DNA of 64,000 bases from Bacteroidales bacterium. GTDB lineage: Bacteria > Bacteroidota > Bacteroidia > Bacteroidales > WCHB1-69. The position numbers were made by a program, and so were the translations under genes. Every line of letters starts with the position of its first letter. Positions within the stretch are counted from its first letter, which is position 1. The notes under the pieces are model-generated. The model searched no databases, was not told the origin of the DNA, and saw nothing but the letters and a program-made list of their open reading frames with translations. This document shows, in pieces, positions 16,320-25,424 of this stretch. The stretch lies in NCBI GenBank assembly GCA_017649855.1, contig JAGCGA010000029.1, forward strand, positions 18,508 through 82,507, given 5' to 3'.

Positions 16320-16863
16320 AAATATGATTCCCAATTACGGAGTGAGCTGGTCTTTTCCCTGCCGCTATGCCCCAAACAATGATGAAAGTCAAGTCCCGGT
16401 ATATGGGTATCTCTACAACTGGGCGGCCGCGATGGGAGGCGCTTCTTCGTCAGATGCCGTACCCTCCGGAGTGCAAGGTGCTTGTCCTAATGGCTGGCAT
16501 TTGCCGAGCGAAGACGAGTGGGCAACGTTATGGTATTATATGAATGGACAAACTCGCTATGCTTGTTACACTGGAGGGGACAACTATTTTTCCAAGGCCT
16601 TGTCTTCTACTGGTGGATGGGATGTCACCACTTATCCCTGCTCTCCAGGTAACGACCAGAGTTCTAACAATGCCAGCGGGTTCTCCGCCTATCCGGCAGG
16701 ATACTGCTATGAGGGTACCATCTTCGCCTTTGGCTATAACACTCTTTTCTGGTGTGCTACGGATAACGCCATCTTTGGATGGGTCTGTGGAAAACCATAT
16801 ACCTACTGGACCTATTATGAGAATGATTCAGCCGGTTTATCCGTCCGATGCGTGAAGAATTAG
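16057..16863 (+). CDS. FISUMP domain, 5'-truncated and lacking a signal peptide
   Basis: 268 codons open from a GTG at 16057, which corresponds to an internal Val of the first FISUMP gene and is not a natural start. The domain is complete: DIDGNVYHTVHIGDQCWM, RENLRVTRYEDG, YGYLYNWAAAMGG, CPNGWHLPSEDEWATLWYYM, NNASGFSAYPAGYCYEG, AGLSVRCVKN. Past 16320 it differs fully from copy 1 in DNA while keeping the family pattern. It lies one frame (+1) from the metalloprotease reading frame, so without frameshifting it would not be exported. Best read as the 3' end of another FISUMP gene joined here by recombination. Confidence 0.6.
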   Translation: MLKLTPAQPFQLGDEMRYSGYASGQRSQTVTRGQGADETVQLVFIADGSPCPGAATVTDIDGNVYHTVHIGDQCWMRENLRVTRYEDGNMIPNYGVSWSFPCRYAPNNDESQVPVYGYLYNWAAAMGGASSSDAVPSGVQGACPNGWHLPSEDEWATLWYYMNGQTRYACYTGGDNYFSKALSSTGGWDVTTYPCSPGNDQSSNNASGFSAYPAGYCYEGTIFAFGYNTLFWCATDNAIFGWVCGKPYTYWTYYENDSAGLSVRCVKN

Positions 16864-16917
16864 ACTCGTCTGGTGCATTATTTTTCTCCAGAGTGTGTCT
16901 ATTCCAAAATTTTGATG

Positions 16918-16925
16918 TACTTTTG
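16918..16925 (+). promoter_or_regulatory. Promoter -7 box for dut
   Basis: TACTTTTG, an exact consensus match, 22 nt before the ATG at 16948. It argues against starts further upstream in the open frame (from 16873). Confidence 0.65.
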
Positions 16926-16947
16926 CAGCCTGATTACCAATAGGCTT

Positions 16948-17394
16948 ATGCAAACATGTAAGATATACAATGCGTCGGACAATGCGTTGCCGGCGTATGA
17001 GAGCGCGACGGCCGCCGGCATGGACCTGCGCGCCAACCTGACGGAGCCGGTGACCTTGGCCCCCGGCGAGCGCAAGTTGATCCCGACAGGCCTTTTCATG
17101 GAACTGCCCGAAGGCTATGAGGCCCAGGTGCGCCCGCGCAGCGGACTCGCCATCAAACACGGCATCACCGTGCTCAACAGCCCCGGCACCATCGACCCCG
17201 ACTACCGTGGCGAGGTCAAGGTCATCCTGATTAACCACTCCGACGTGCCCTTCCAGATTCAGCATGGCGACCGCATCGCACAAATGGTCATCGCCCAATA
17301 CCAACAAGTCCAATGGCAGCCCGTCGCCAGCGTGGAGGAGCTCTCCGATACGGAACGCGGCGCCGGCGGATTCGGCCATAGCGGAAAAAAATAG
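16948..17394 (+). CDS. dut: Deoxyuridine 5'-triphosphate nucleotidohydrolase
   Basis: 148 residues from ATG 16948 ([10 protein letters not shown]). Hydrolyses dUTP to dUMP and pyrophosphate, keeping uracil out of DNA and feeding dTMP synthesis; homotrimer. All five motifs are present: [44 protein letters not shown], and the C-terminal [10 protein letters not shown] that closes the active site. Length is normal for bacterial dUTPases. First gene of a run with the TPR gene (3 nt downstream), a linkage also seen in other Bacteroidales. Confidence 0.97.
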   Translation: MQTCKIYNASDNALPAYESATAAGMDLRANLTEPVTLAPGERKLIPTGLFMELPEGYEAQVRPRSGLAIKHGITVLNSPGTIDPDYRGEVKVILINHSDVPFQIQHGDRIAQMVIAQYQQVQWQPVASVEELSDTERGAGGFGHSGKK

Positions 17395-17397
17395 CGT

Positions 17398-18768
17398 ATG
17401 AAGAAGATTCTCTTATATCTGTTGCTTTCAACAGTCCTGTTCTTGCCTGCCCTCGACGGCCAGACCAAGAAACAGCGCAATGTGGCTGCTACCGACAAGG
17501 CCTCGGTGAGCGCCCGCAAGATCGCTGTCGCCTTTACCGACGGCCTGAAAGCTTATTATACCGGCAATACCAATGAGGCTCTCAAGGTCTTCAACGGCAT
17601 CCTGCTCGACAATCCCAAACACGATGCCTCCCATTTCATGCTCGCGAAGATAGATGCCGACAAGAAAGACTACCGTTCCGCCATCGCCCATCTTCAGTCT
17701 GCCGCCAAGATCGATAAGAACAATGTGTGGTATAAGGTCGATATGGCCCAGTATTATCAGGAGATACAGGAGTATGCCGCTGCAGCCAAACTGTGGGAAC
17801 AGATCTGCAAGAGCAAAAACAACAATGAATATTACCTGATGTCTCTGGCTGGCTGCTACTATGAGATGGAGAAATACGACAAGATGCTTCAGGTGTATGA
17901 CCGCCTGGAGGAACTCATCGGCTATCAAGACGAGATCGTCCAGTACAAAGTTCAGCTCTATCTTGCCATGGACAAGGTGAAAGAGGCGGTTGGCCAGTAC
18001 GACAAGCTCATCAAACAATATCCCAATAACGCGGACTATTATATCAAGGCTGCCACCATCTATGCCACCAATGATATGATAGACCTGGCCATGCCCTATT
18101 TTGCCAGAGCCGCTGAACTGGACCCTTCCAATTCCGAACTGCAGGTCAACCTTTTCAGTTATTGGTTTTATGCCAAAGACCAACCCAAAACCACGCATTT
18201 CCTGACGCTCGCTTTCCAGTCTCCCCAGACTCCCTGGAGCACCAAGCGCTCTCTGGTGTCGCAATATCTGGCTGCATTCAATAACATGGAAGCCACGGAG
18301 AATGCGCAACGGCTGCTGGAAGAGGAACTGAAGAACGACCGCGACAATGCGGAGGTCTATGCCTACCTGGCCGGGGTCTATCTCGCAGAAAAGAAAATGC
18401 AGAAGAGCGCCGACACTTTCGAGCAAGCTTTCAAGCTGGACCCCTCCCTGTTGGCCGACTTCTTCAAACCCTATCTCTCGGCTGTCGACAACCTGAACGA
18501 ATGGACCCGTCTGCTCTCCTTCGAGGAGGACCTGCTGGAACTCTATCCTCAGAATGCGAATATCTATATCCTGCTTGGGGGCGCCCACGTGGAGGCGAAA
18601 AACTATGACAAGGCCATCTCCCTGCTGACCAAAGCCATGACCTTCGCCTACGAGAAGGAGGAACTATATAATATATGTAAGGCCTTAAGCGATGCCTATC
18701 ATCAAAAAGGAGATTACGACAAAGCTTCTGAGTATGATCAGAAGGCACATCAATATAAATTCCAATAA
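17398..18768 (+). CDS. Tetratricopeptide-repeat protein with signal peptide
   Basis: 456 residues. The signal peptide (MKKILLYLLLSTVLFLPALDG) is followed by a nearly all-helical chain with about ten TPR units from residue 45 on (for example AYYTGNTNEALKVFNGILLD, YRSAIAHLQSAAKIDKNNVW, MIDLAMPYFARAAELDPSNS, KMQKSADTFEQAFKLDPSLL, NYDKAISLLTKAMTFAYEKE). TPR proteins of this kind serve as periplasmic scaffolds; the partner is not apparent. Placed directly between dut and hpt with 3-nt gaps, so co-transcribed. No lipobox is seen. Confidence 0.88.
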   Translation: MKKILLYLLLSTVLFLPALDGQTKKQRNVAATDKASVSARKIAVAFTDGLKAYYTGNTNEALKVFNGILLDNPKHDASHFMLAKIDADKKDYRSAIAHLQSAAKIDKNNVWYKVDMAQYYQEIQEYAAAAKLWEQICKSKNNNEYYLMSLAGCYYEMEKYDKMLQVYDRLEELIGYQDEIVQYKVQLYLAMDKVKEAVGQYDKLIKQYPNNADYYIKAATIYATNDMIDLAMPYFARAAELDPSNSELQVNLFSYWFYAKDQPKTTHFLTLAFQSPQTPWSTKRSLVSQYLAAFNNMEATENAQRLLEEELKNDRDNAEVYAYLAGVYLAEKKMQKSADTFEQAFKLDPSLLADFFKPYLSAVDNLNEWTRLLSFEEDLLELYPQNANIYILLGGAHVEAKNYDKAISLLTKAMTFAYEKEELYNICKALSDAYHQKGDYDKASEYDQKAHQYKFQ

Positions 18769-18771
18769 CCT

Positions 18772-19320
18772 ATGAGTGAAGAAGTCACCATTCTGGACAA
18801 GACATTTGTCAAATATATCCGCGATGAGGAGATCAATGCCGCCGTGGCTCATGTGGCTGCTCAAATCAACCACGACTACCAGGAGGAACCCCCTTTGATT
18901 CTGATTACCCTCAACGGGGCTATCGTCTTCGCTGTGGATCTGCTGAAACAGCTGACCATCAATGCCCGGATTACCTGCGTGAAGCTCTCTTCCTACGAAG
19001 GGACGGAGTCCACCAACAAGATCAATCAGCTGATCGGACTCTCCGATGATGTCAACGGCAAGCGTGTCCTCATCGTGGAGGATATCGTGGACACCGGCCG
19101 TACCTACCAGCATCTCTGGAACATGTTGCACGAGGCCGGGGTCAAGGAGGTGCGCATCGCCACCATGACGATGAAACCGGAGGCTTACAAGCTGGACCTG
19201 CCCGTCCATTACGTGGGCTTCTCCATCCCCAATAAGTTCGTCGTCGGCCGTGGCCTCGACTACGACGGCTACGGGCGCCAGCTGCCCGATATCTATCAGC
19301 TGAAGACGGAGGGGAAGTGA
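18772..19320 (+). CDS. hpt: Hypoxanthine phosphoribosyltransferase
   Basis: 182 residues. Transfers phosphoribose from PRPP to hypoxanthine or guanine in purine salvage. The PRPP loop VLIVEDIVDTGRTY (about 102-115) is intact; the substrate-side strand PPLILITLNGAIVFAVDLL and the base-recognition region near KFVVGRGLDYDGYGRQLPDI are as in the family. It is the last gene before a 222-base spacer filled with tandem repeats, and is followed by adk as in many Bacteroidota. Confidence 0.96.
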   Translation: MSEEVTILDKTFVKYIRDEEINAAVAHVAAQINHDYQEEPPLILITLNGAIVFAVDLLKQLTINARITCVKLSSYEGTESTNKINQLIGLSDDVNGKRVLIVEDIVDTGRTYQHLWNMLHEAGVKEVRIATMTMKPEAYKLDLPVHYVGFSIPNKFVVGRGLDYDGYGRQLPDIYQLKTEGK

Positions 19321-19323
19321 GCC

Positions 19324-19510
19324 GATGGCTGTTGGCTATTGGCTGTTGGCCTTTAGCTTTTTCCCGTTAACCCTTTGACTTTGAACCTTGACTTTGAACT
19401 TTGAACTTTGACTTTAACATTAACCCTCTAACCCTCTAACCCGTTAACCTCCTAACCTCCTAACCTTGACTTTAAACTCTTAACTTTTAACTCTTAACTC
19501 TTAACTGATC
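19324..19510. repeat. Stacked degenerate 7-8 bp repeats between hpt and adk
   Basis: Four families in succession: GGCTGTT/GGCTATT; TTTGAAC/TTTGACT; TAACCCTC/TAACCTCC (period 8); TTAACTC/TTAACTT. No gene or clear promoter is seen in the spacer. Confidence 0.8.
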
Positions 19511-19542
19511 ATTAATCACTGTTCACTATAAAAAATAACACA

Positions 19543-20115
19543 ATGAATATCATCCTTTTCGGTGCCCCCGGCAGTGGCAAAGGCACACAAGCAAAACTGT
19601 TGACAGAAAAATATGGTTTCGACCACGTCTCTACGGGCGACTTGTTTCGCTATGAGATGTCTCATAACACCCCGCTGGGCCTGAAGGCCAAGGAGATCAT
19701 CAACCGCGGAGATCTCTGTCCTGACGATATCACCCTCGGCATGCTGAAGAACCACATCCAGAGTCATCCTGACAGCAAGGGCTTCATCTTTGACGGTGTT
19801 CCGCGCACGATTCCGCAGGCGAAGATGATGGACGACAAGTCTTTCTTCGACACCATGGATATCGACATGGTCCTCTATCTCTACGTCGAGATGGCGGAGG
19901 TGGAGCGTCGTATTCTCAAGCGTGCTCAACTGGAGAACCGTGCCGACGACACCCCGGAGGCTATCAAGGTGCGTGTGCAGAACTTCTTCGACCAGACCAT
20001 GCCGCTGGTGGACTATTACAAAGCACAGGGCAAGTTGGTGCAGGTGGACGGCATGCAGACTATTGAGCAGGTGTTTGAAAGTCTCTGTGCAGAAATTGAC
20101 AAACGTTTAGCCTAA
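19543..20115 (+). CDS. adk: Adenylate kinase
   Basis: 190 residues, short-LID type. Interconverts AMP + ATP and 2 ADP. P-loop GAPGSGKGTQ (about 7-16), AMP-binding STGDLFRYEM, the strand FDGVPRT (variant of the usual DGFPRT), and RRILKRAQLENRADDTPEAI covering the short lid, which lacks zinc-binding Cys residues. The stop overlaps the start of dxr (TAATG), so dxr is translationally coupled. Confidence 0.97.
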   Translation: MNIILFGAPGSGKGTQAKLLTEKYGFDHVSTGDLFRYEMSHNTPLGLKAKEIINRGDLCPDDITLGMLKNHIQSHPDSKGFIFDGVPRTIPQAKMMDDKSFFDTMDIDMVLYLYVEMAEVERRILKRAQLENRADDTPEAIKVRVQNFFDQTMPLVDYYKAQGKLVQVDGMQTIEQVFESLCAEIDKRLA

Positions 20116-21281
20116 TGGATGCGCCTGAGCACAAAAGACGTATAGCCCTGCTGGGCTCCACGGGCTCTATGGGCAAACAGTCCTTGGAGGTCATCGCCCA
20201 GTATCCCGACCTTTTGCAGCTGGAGGTCATCGCGGCCAACAGCAGCGCCGACCTGCTGATCGAGCAGGCGCGGACCTACAAGCCCAACATGGTGGTGGTG
20301 GTCCAGGAGGAGGCCTGGCGCAAGGTGAAGGATGCTTTGCAAGACGAGGATGTCAAGGTCTTCTGCGGGGAGCAGTCGCTGTGCGATGTCTGCGAGATGG
20401 AGTGCGTCGATATGGTGCTCTCCTGTATCGTGGGGGTTGCGGGGCTGCGTCCCGTATGGCACGCCATCGAGGCGGGCAAGCAGATCGCGTTGGCCAACAA
20501 GGAGACCCTCGTGGTGGCCGGCGAGCTGATGACCCGCAAGGCGGCTGAAAACAGAGTGCCGCTGCTGCCCGTCGATTCCGAGCACTCCGCCATCTTCCAG
20601 TGCCTGGCCGGTGAGCAGTTCAACGAGATCGAGAAACTCCTTATCACCGCTTCCGGTGGTCCCTTCCGCGGACGCCGGAGAGAAGAACTGGCGGAGGTCA
20701 CCGTGCAGCAGGCCCTCAAGCACCCCAACTGGAGCATGGGCCCCAAGATCACCGTCGATAGCGCCACCCTGATGAACAAAGGCCTGGAGGTCATTGAGGC
20801 CAAGTGGCTCTTCAACGTGCCCCTGGACAAGATTGAGGTGGTGGTTCATCCCCAGTCGATCGTGCACTCCATGGTGCAGTTCGCGGACGGCTCGGTGAAG
20901 GCGCAGCTGGGACTGCCCTCCATGAAGCTGCCCATCCAGTACGCCCTGACCTATCCCTTCCGGCTCGCCAACAGCCAGCCGCGACTCTCGTTTGCCGACT
21001 ATCCCAGCCTGACTTTCGAACAACCCGACCGGGAGGTGTTTCCTTGTTTGGGTATTGCTTACGAATGTTCCAAGAAGGGTGGCAACATGCCCTGTGTGAT
21101 GAATGCCGCCAACGAGGTCGCCGTCGCCTGGTTCCTACAAGGGCGCATCAAGTTCCTGGATATTGCCGAGATCATCCGCAAGACGGTGGCGTCGGCCGAA
21201 TATTGCGTCCCGCAAAGCGTGGACGAGTACCTGGCTATTGACCGGGCGGTTCGCGACAGACTGCAAAAAGACTATCGCTAA
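20115..21281 (+). CDS. dxr: 1-deoxy-D-xylulose-5-phosphate reductoisomerase
   Basis: 388 residues. Converts DXP to 2-C-methyl-D-erythritol 4-phosphate with NADPH, the second step of the MEP isoprenoid pathway. Seen are the NADPH loop LLGSTGSMGKQSLEVI, LANKETLVVAG, the metal-site VDSEHSAIFQCL, SGGPFRG, PNWSMGPKITVDSATLMNKG and the helix EVIEAKWLF. Near the C-terminus MPCVMNAANEVAVAWFLQG is typical. Start and stop both overlap neighbours by one base (TAATG), forming a tight adk-dxr-rsgA operon. In many Bacteroidales the gene following dxr is rseP, so rsgA here is a less usual partner. Confidence 0.97.
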   Translation: MDAPEHKRRIALLGSTGSMGKQSLEVIAQYPDLLQLEVIAANSSADLLIEQARTYKPNMVVVVQEEAWRKVKDALQDEDVKVFCGEQSLCDVCEMECVDMVLSCIVGVAGLRPVWHAIEAGKQIALANKETLVVAGELMTRKAAENRVPLLPVDSEHSAIFQCLAGEQFNEIEKLLITASGGPFRGRRREELAEVTVQQALKHPNWSMGPKITVDSATLMNKGLEVIEAKWLFNVPLDKIEVVVHPQSIVHSMVQFADGSVKAQLGLPSMKLPIQYALTYPFRLANSQPRLSFADYPSLTFEQPDREVFPCLGIAYECSKKGGNMPCVMNAANEVAVAWFLQGRIKFLDIAEIIRKTVASAEYCVPQSVDEYLAIDRAVRDRLQKDYR

Positions 21282-22213
21282 TGGAAGGCTTGGTGGTGAA
21301 ATCGACGGGCAGCTGGTACGAAGTGCGCTGCGAAGACGGACAGGTGGTGACCTGCCGCATCCGGGGCAAGTTCCGCACCCACGGCATCAAATACACCAAC
21401 CCGGTGGTGGTGGGCGACCAGGTGACCTTCGAGATGGAAAACGACGGCGCCGGGACGATCACCCAGATAGCCCCGCGCCGCAACTACATCGAACGCAAGG
21501 CAACGAACCTCTCCAAGGTCAGTCACCTGATAGCCTCTAATATAGATATGGTATTCCTCGTGGTCACCCTCAAAGAGCCCCGCACCTCGCAGGGCTTCAT
21601 CGACCGCTTTCTGGTGGCCGCGGAGAGCTTCCGGATTCCGGCGTGCTTGGTCTTCAACAAGATGGACCTGTACGACGAGGATGAACGCGCCGATGTGGAG
21701 GCACTGGCCGATCTGTACCGGCAGATTGGTTACGAGACCCTGTTTACCTCCGTCGTCACGGGACAGGGCATTGAAGCACTGAGGAAGATGCTGGAAGACC
21801 GGGTGTCGCTGTTCAGCGGTCACTCCGGCACGGGTAAGTCGGCCCTGGTCAATGCGGTGGAACCCTCCCTGCAGTTGAGGGTAGGGGAGATCTCCCAACA
21901 ACATCACAAGGGGAAGCACACGACCACCTTCGCCGAGATGTTCCCCTTTGCCGGCGGCTACCTGATGGACACGCCCGGCATCAAAGAGTTCGGACTGATC
22001 CGCTATGGCAAAGAAGAGGTGCGCGACTATTTCCCGGAGATCCGGGCCATGCAGCACCAGTGCCGCTTCAGCAACTGCCTGCACCTGCAGGAGCCCGGAT
22101 GCGCGGTGCTGCAGGCGGTGGAAGAAGGCACCATCTCCGCCAGCCGTTATCTGAACTACGTCTCCATCGTGGAAGATGAGGATATGTCGCTCGCCGAGTG
22201 GCAGTTGCGGTAG
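21281..22213 (+). CDS. rsgA: Small ribosomal subunit biogenesis GTPase RsgA
   Basis: 310 residues. Circularly permuted GTPase that checks late 30S maturation. An N-terminal OB fold (GLVVKSTGSWYEVRCEDGQ, VTCRIRGKFR) is followed by G motifs in permuted order: NKMD (about 126), then the P-loop GHSGTGKSALVNAV (about 183) and DTPGIKEFGL (about 230). A C-terminal zinc-binding region has CRFSNCLHLQEPGC. It precedes a ribosomal protein block but with its own promoter in between. Confidence 0.96.
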   Translation: MEGLVVKSTGSWYEVRCEDGQVVTCRIRGKFRTHGIKYTNPVVVGDQVTFEMENDGAGTITQIAPRRNYIERKATNLSKVSHLIASNIDMVFLVVTLKEPRTSQGFIDRFLVAAESFRIPACLVFNKMDLYDEDERADVEALADLYRQIGYETLFTSVVTGQGIEALRKMLEDRVSLFSGHSGTGKSALVNAVEPSLQLRVGEISQQHHKGKHTTTFAEMFPFAGGYLMDTPGIKEFGLIRYGKEEVRDYFPEIRAMQHQCRFSNCLHLQEPGCAVLQAVEEGTISASRYLNYVSIVEDEDMSLAEWQLR

Positions 22214-22322
22214 ATGTCGGCCATTAGCTGTTAGCCATTGGCTGTTGGCTGTTGGCCGCCCGTGGTAACTTACAATCGTCATTTTTTCTAAATAGCTAAT
22301 AGCCAATGGCTAAAGGCCAATG
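22214..22322. repeat. RGCYNTT heptamers forming a long inverted repeat after rsgA
   Basis: Heptamers GGCCATT/AGCTGTT/AGCCATT/GGCTGTT on the left and their complements on the right. TTAGCCATTGGCT at 22231-22243 is perfectly complementary to 22301-22313, so the transcript could fold into a 13-bp stem with a 57-base loop, possibly ending the adk-dxr-rsgA message. Confidence 0.7.
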
Positions 22323-22411
22323 TGGAGTGTGCGGTGGGGAAGAGCGGGTTGTCCACATAACGGCCTCAAAAAAAAATATTTATAAACAGTAGGTTGTATA
22401 AAAAAAAATGT

Positions 22412-22419
22412 TACTTTTG
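22412..22419 (+). promoter_or_regulatory. Promoter -7 box for the ribosomal protein operon
   Basis: TACTTTTG, with a TTG at 22394-22396 as a candidate -33, followed by a leader of about 90 bases to the ATG at 22516. The leader (TTTGATAATG...GGGGTAACGG) may carry regulation; no known r-protein binding site was recognised. Confidence 0.65.
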
Positions 22420-22515
22420 CCGCCAATTTGATAATGTATGGATTATCAAAGGGGTAACGGTATATAACCCGTTGATTTTTAAGTAAATAAAAATAAAATT
22501 AAGACTAATAAAACA

Positions 22516-22950
22516 ATGAGTGCGAACAAGAAATTAGCCGCAAATGCGCGTAAAGAAGCAAGAAAAACGGTGTACATGGCTCGATTAGTTGATAATCCGA
22601 CCTCACCGCGCAAGACCAGAATCATGGCAAATGTGATTCGTGGAAAGAATGTGGACTATGCAATGAGTGTATTGAAATACAGTCGCAGAGAGTCTGCAGA
22701 GAAACTTTTGAAATTATTGAAGTCTGCAGTTGCCAACTGGCAGGTGAAGAATGAAGGTTCCCGATTGGAGGACGCCGATTTGTACGTAAAGACCATCATG
22801 GTAGATGGCGGTCGTATGTTGAAGCGTATCCGCACTGCCCCTCAGGGTCGTGCCAACCGTATCAGAAAGCGTTCCAACCATGTCACGCTCGTGATTGCCG
22901 ACAGAAATACGGAAAATAATAATAATAATATAGAAGAATCACAAAATTAA
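22516..22950 (+). CDS. rplV: 50S ribosomal protein L22
   Basis: 144 residues, about 30 longer than the E. coli protein because of an N-terminal extension and an Asn-rich tail ([14 protein letters not shown]). The core is clear: [40 protein letters not shown], and the tunnel-lining hairpin [20 protein letters not shown]. In other genomes this gene follows rpsJ-rplC-rplD-rplW-rplB-rpsS; here it opens the operon. Confidence 0.97.
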   Translation: MSANKKLAANARKEARKTVYMARLVDNPTSPRKTRIMANVIRGKNVDYAMSVLKYSRRESAEKLLKLLKSAVANWQVKNEGSRLEDADLYVKTIMVDGGRMLKRIRTAPQGRANRIRKRSNHVTLVIADRNTENNNNNIEESQN

Positions 22951-22957
22951 AATCAGT

Positions 22958-23707
22958 ATGGGTCAGAAAGTAAATCCGGTAGGCATTCGCCTGGGTATTG
23001 TCAGAGGTTGGGATTCTAATTGGTATGGCGGCAAAAATTTCGCCAGTAAGATTGTCGAGGACGACAAAATTAGAAGATATCTCAACGCCAAGTTTTCCAA
23101 AGCCGGTATCTCCAAAATTTACATTGAAAGAACACTGAAGGTAGTCACCGTGACTATCAGCACCGCCCGTCCGGGCCTTATCATTGGTCAAAAAGGTTCC
23201 GAGGTGGACAAATTGAGAGAAGAGTTGAAAGTCCTCACGGGCAAAGAGATTCAGATCAACATTGTGGAAGTGAAGCGTCCGGACCTGGATGCTCAGTTAG
23301 TGGCGCAGAACATTGCCCGTCAGATCGAGGGTCGTGTAGCCTACAAGAAGGCCATCAAGACTGCCATTTCCTCCACGATGCGTGCGCAGGCACAGGGCAT
23401 CAAGATCACGGCTTCCGGTCGTTTGGGCGGAGCTGAAATGGCCCGTGTCGAGCATTTCAAAGAGGGTCGTATTCCGTTGCACACCTTGAGAGCGGACATC
23501 GACTACGCTTTGGTAGAGGCACACACCACCTATGGTTGCATTGGCGTGAAGGTATGGATCTGCCGCGAGATCGTGTATGGCAAGAGAGATCTCTTCGCCA
23601 TCCAGGAAGCTGGCAAGGACACCAAGGCTCCTCAAAGACGTATGTTCAGAGGTGGCAACCGCAAAGGCGGCAATGCTCCCCGTAACAACAACAGAAACAA
23701 TAATTAA
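22958..23707 (+). CDS. rpsC: 30S ribosomal protein S3
   Basis: 249 residues. Binds 16S rRNA at the mRNA entry. [20 protein letters not shown] start, KH domain with [18 protein letters not shown], and the C-terminal domain [20 protein letters not shown]. An extra tail rich in Gly, Arg and Asn follows ([18 protein letters not shown]). Starts 7 nt after rplV. Confidence 0.98.
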   Translation: MGQKVNPVGIRLGIVRGWDSNWYGGKNFASKIVEDDKIRRYLNAKFSKAGISKIYIERTLKVVTVTISTARPGLIIGQKGSEVDKLREELKVLTGKEIQINIVEVKRPDLDAQLVAQNIARQIEGRVAYKKAIKTAISSTMRAQAQGIKITASGRLGGAEMARVEHFKEGRIPLHTLRADIDYALVEAHTTYGCIGVKVWICREIVYGKRDLFAIQEAGKDTKAPQRRMFRGGNRKGGNAPRNNNRNNN

Positions 23708-23766
23708 TACCGACGCCAAGATGCCGGTTATAAAATAATAAGTACAAATACTAAATAGTAAAAGCA

Positions 23767-24192
23767 ATGTTACAACCGAAAAAAACCAAATACAGAAGGC
23801 CGCAGAAGGGCAGAATGAAATCCATCACCAAGCGTGGTGCGGAGATTTCATTCGGCTCATTCGCCATCAAGACGCTGGATCAATGCTGGATCAGCGCCCG
23901 CCAAATAGAAGCAGCCCGTCAGGCCATCACTCGTGAGATGAAGCGTGAGGGTCAGCTTTGGATTCGCATATTCCCCGATCGTCCCGTGACCGCCAAGGGT
24001 TTGGGTGTTCGTATGGGTAAAGGTAAAGGTACTCCCGAGTCTTGGGCCGCACGCGTCAGCCCAGGCCGTATCCTATTTGAAGCCGACGGCATTCCATTGG
24101 AAGTCGCCCGTGAAGCTATGCGCCTCGGTGCACAGAAACTGCCCGTGCACACCAAGTTTATTGTCAGAAGAGATTATTCAGCAGAAATTTAA
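23767..24192 (+). CDS. rplP: 50S ribosomal protein L16
   Basis: 141 residues; organises the A-site region of the 50S subunit. [20 protein letters not shown] start, [20 protein letters not shown], and [16 protein letters not shown] with the conserved Arg of the hydroxylation site region. A 59-nt AT-rich gap precedes it. Confidence 0.98.
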   Translation: MLQPKKTKYRRPQKGRMKSITKRGAEISFGSFAIKTLDQCWISARQIEAARQAITREMKREGQLWIRIFPDRPVTAKGLGVRMGKGKGTPESWAARVSPGRILFEADGIPLEVAREAMRLGAQKLPVHTKFIVRRDYSAEI

Positions 24193-24197
24193 GCGTT

Positions 24198-24398
24198 ATG
24201 AAACAGTCAGTTATTAGAGAACTTACCACGGCCGAAGTGAAAGAGAGACTGGCCGTCGAAAAAGATAACTTGGTGAAGATGAGACTCAATCACGCCATTT
24301 CTCCCCTGGAGAACCCCCATGTGATCAGAGACCAACGCAGAACAATCGCCAGATTGCACACCGAGTTGCGTCAACGTGAATTAAATGAAAATAAATAA
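24198..24398 (+). CDS. rpmC: 50S ribosomal protein L29
   Basis: 66 residues, two-helix protein near the tunnel exit: IRELTTAEVKERLAVEKDNL, then KMRLNHAISPLENPHVIRDQ and the RRTIARLHTELRQRE end. Starts 5 nt after rplP. Confidence 0.96.
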   Translation: MKQSVIRELTTAEVKERLAVEKDNLVKMRLNHAISPLENPHVIRDQRRTIARLHTELRQRELNENK

Positions 24399-24410
24399 CA
24401 TCACCGAATT

Positions 24411-24665
24411 ATGGAAAGAAATACTAGAAAAGTGAGAGAAGGTGTCGTTGTAAGCGACAAAATGGATAAGTCTATCGTAATCAAGGTGGAGCGTAAGATG
24501 AAGCACCCGATCTACGGCAAGTTTCTGAAACGTTCTACCAAGTTTATGGCTCACGATGAGAAGAATGAGTGCCATATTGGTGATAGAGTTAGAATTATGG
24601 AAACCAGACCTTTGTCCAAGAACAAATGCTGGCGTTTAGTAGAAATCTTAGAAAGAGCTAAATAA
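24411..24665 (+). CDS. rpsQ: 30S ribosomal protein S17
   Basis: 84 residues, OB-fold protein binding 16S helices 7 and 11. [40 protein letters not shown] and [20 protein letters not shown] are all standard. Confidence 0.97.
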   Translation: MERNTRKVREGVVVSDKMDKSIVIKVERKMKHPIYGKFLKRSTKFMAHDEKNECHIGDRVRIMETRPLSKNKCWRLVEILERAK

Positions 24666-24667
24666 TT

Positions 24668-25036
24668 ATGATACAACAAGAATCAAGATTAGCAGTTGCA
24701 GATAATAGCGGTGCAAAGGAAGTCCTCTGTATCCGCGTTTTGGGTGGCACCAAGAAACGCTATGCCAGCGTGGGCGACAAGATCGTCGTTGCCATTAAGA
24801 GCGCCATCCCCTCCGGTCAGGTCAAGGCCGGTACCGTCTCCAAGGCCGTTGTGGTCCGCACCAAAAGACACGTCCGCAGAAGCGATGGTTCCTATATCCG
24901 CTTCGATGACAACGCAGTCGTGCTGCTGACCGCCAACGACGAGTTGCGCGGCACCCGTATCTTCGGACCTGTGGCTCGTGAATTGCGTGAAAAACAATTT
25001 ATGAAGATCGTGTCTTTGGCACCGGAAGTATTGTAA
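24668..25036 (+). CDS. rplN: 50S ribosomal protein L14
   Basis: 122 residues, the canonical length. [56 protein letters not shown] and [20 protein letters not shown] identify it. Separated from rpsQ by 2 nt. Confidence 0.98.
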   Translation: MIQQESRLAVADNSGAKEVLCIRVLGGTKKRYASVGDKIVVAIKSAIPSGQVKAGTVSKAVVVRTKRHVRRSDGSYIRFDDNAVVLLTANDELRGTRIFGPVARELREKQFMKIVSLAPEVL

Positions 25037-25103
25037 TGGTTATTCATCAATAAAGATACAATTGACAAAGACCAATTGGTAAACATTAAAAAAAATTAGA
25101 ACA

Positions 25104-25424
25104 ATGAAGTTGAAAATTAAGAAAGGCGACATCGTCAGAATCATTGCCGGAGATGACAAGGGTAAAGATCATCAGGGCAAGGTCCTCGAGGTGTATCCGA
25201 AAGAGAACAAAGCCATCGTGGAAGGTTTCAATTTGATTTCAAAGGCTACGAAACCCAATGCCAAGAACCCCAACGGCGGCATCATCAAGAAAGAAGCTCC
25301 CATCCACATTTCAAATCTGATGCTCGTGGACGCTAAAGGAAACGCTACCCGCGTGGGAAGACGTTTGAACGACAAAGGTAAATTAGTTAGATATTCTAAA
25401 AAATCTGGAGAGGAGATCAAATAA
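25104..25424 (+). CDS. rplX: 50S ribosomal protein L24
   Basis: 106 residues; assembly initiator of the large subunit. KOW motif [20 protein letters not shown], then [20 protein letters not shown] and [20 protein letters not shown]. The last base of its stop is the first base of rplE's ATG. Confidence 0.97.
   Translation: MKLKIKKGDIVRIIAGDDKGKDHQGKVLEVYPKENKAIVEGFNLISKATKPNAKNPNGGIIKKEAPIHISNLMLVDAKGNATRVGRRLNDKGKLVRYSKKSGEEIK

Noticed and set aside
16873..16947. Longer N-terminus for dut
   Set aside because: It would start upstream of the promoter -7 box at 16918-16925 and adds no family sequence.
17428..18588. 386-codon minus-strand frame opposite the TPR gene
   Set aside because: Complement of TPR codons; the plus-strand protein has clear repeats and a signal peptide.
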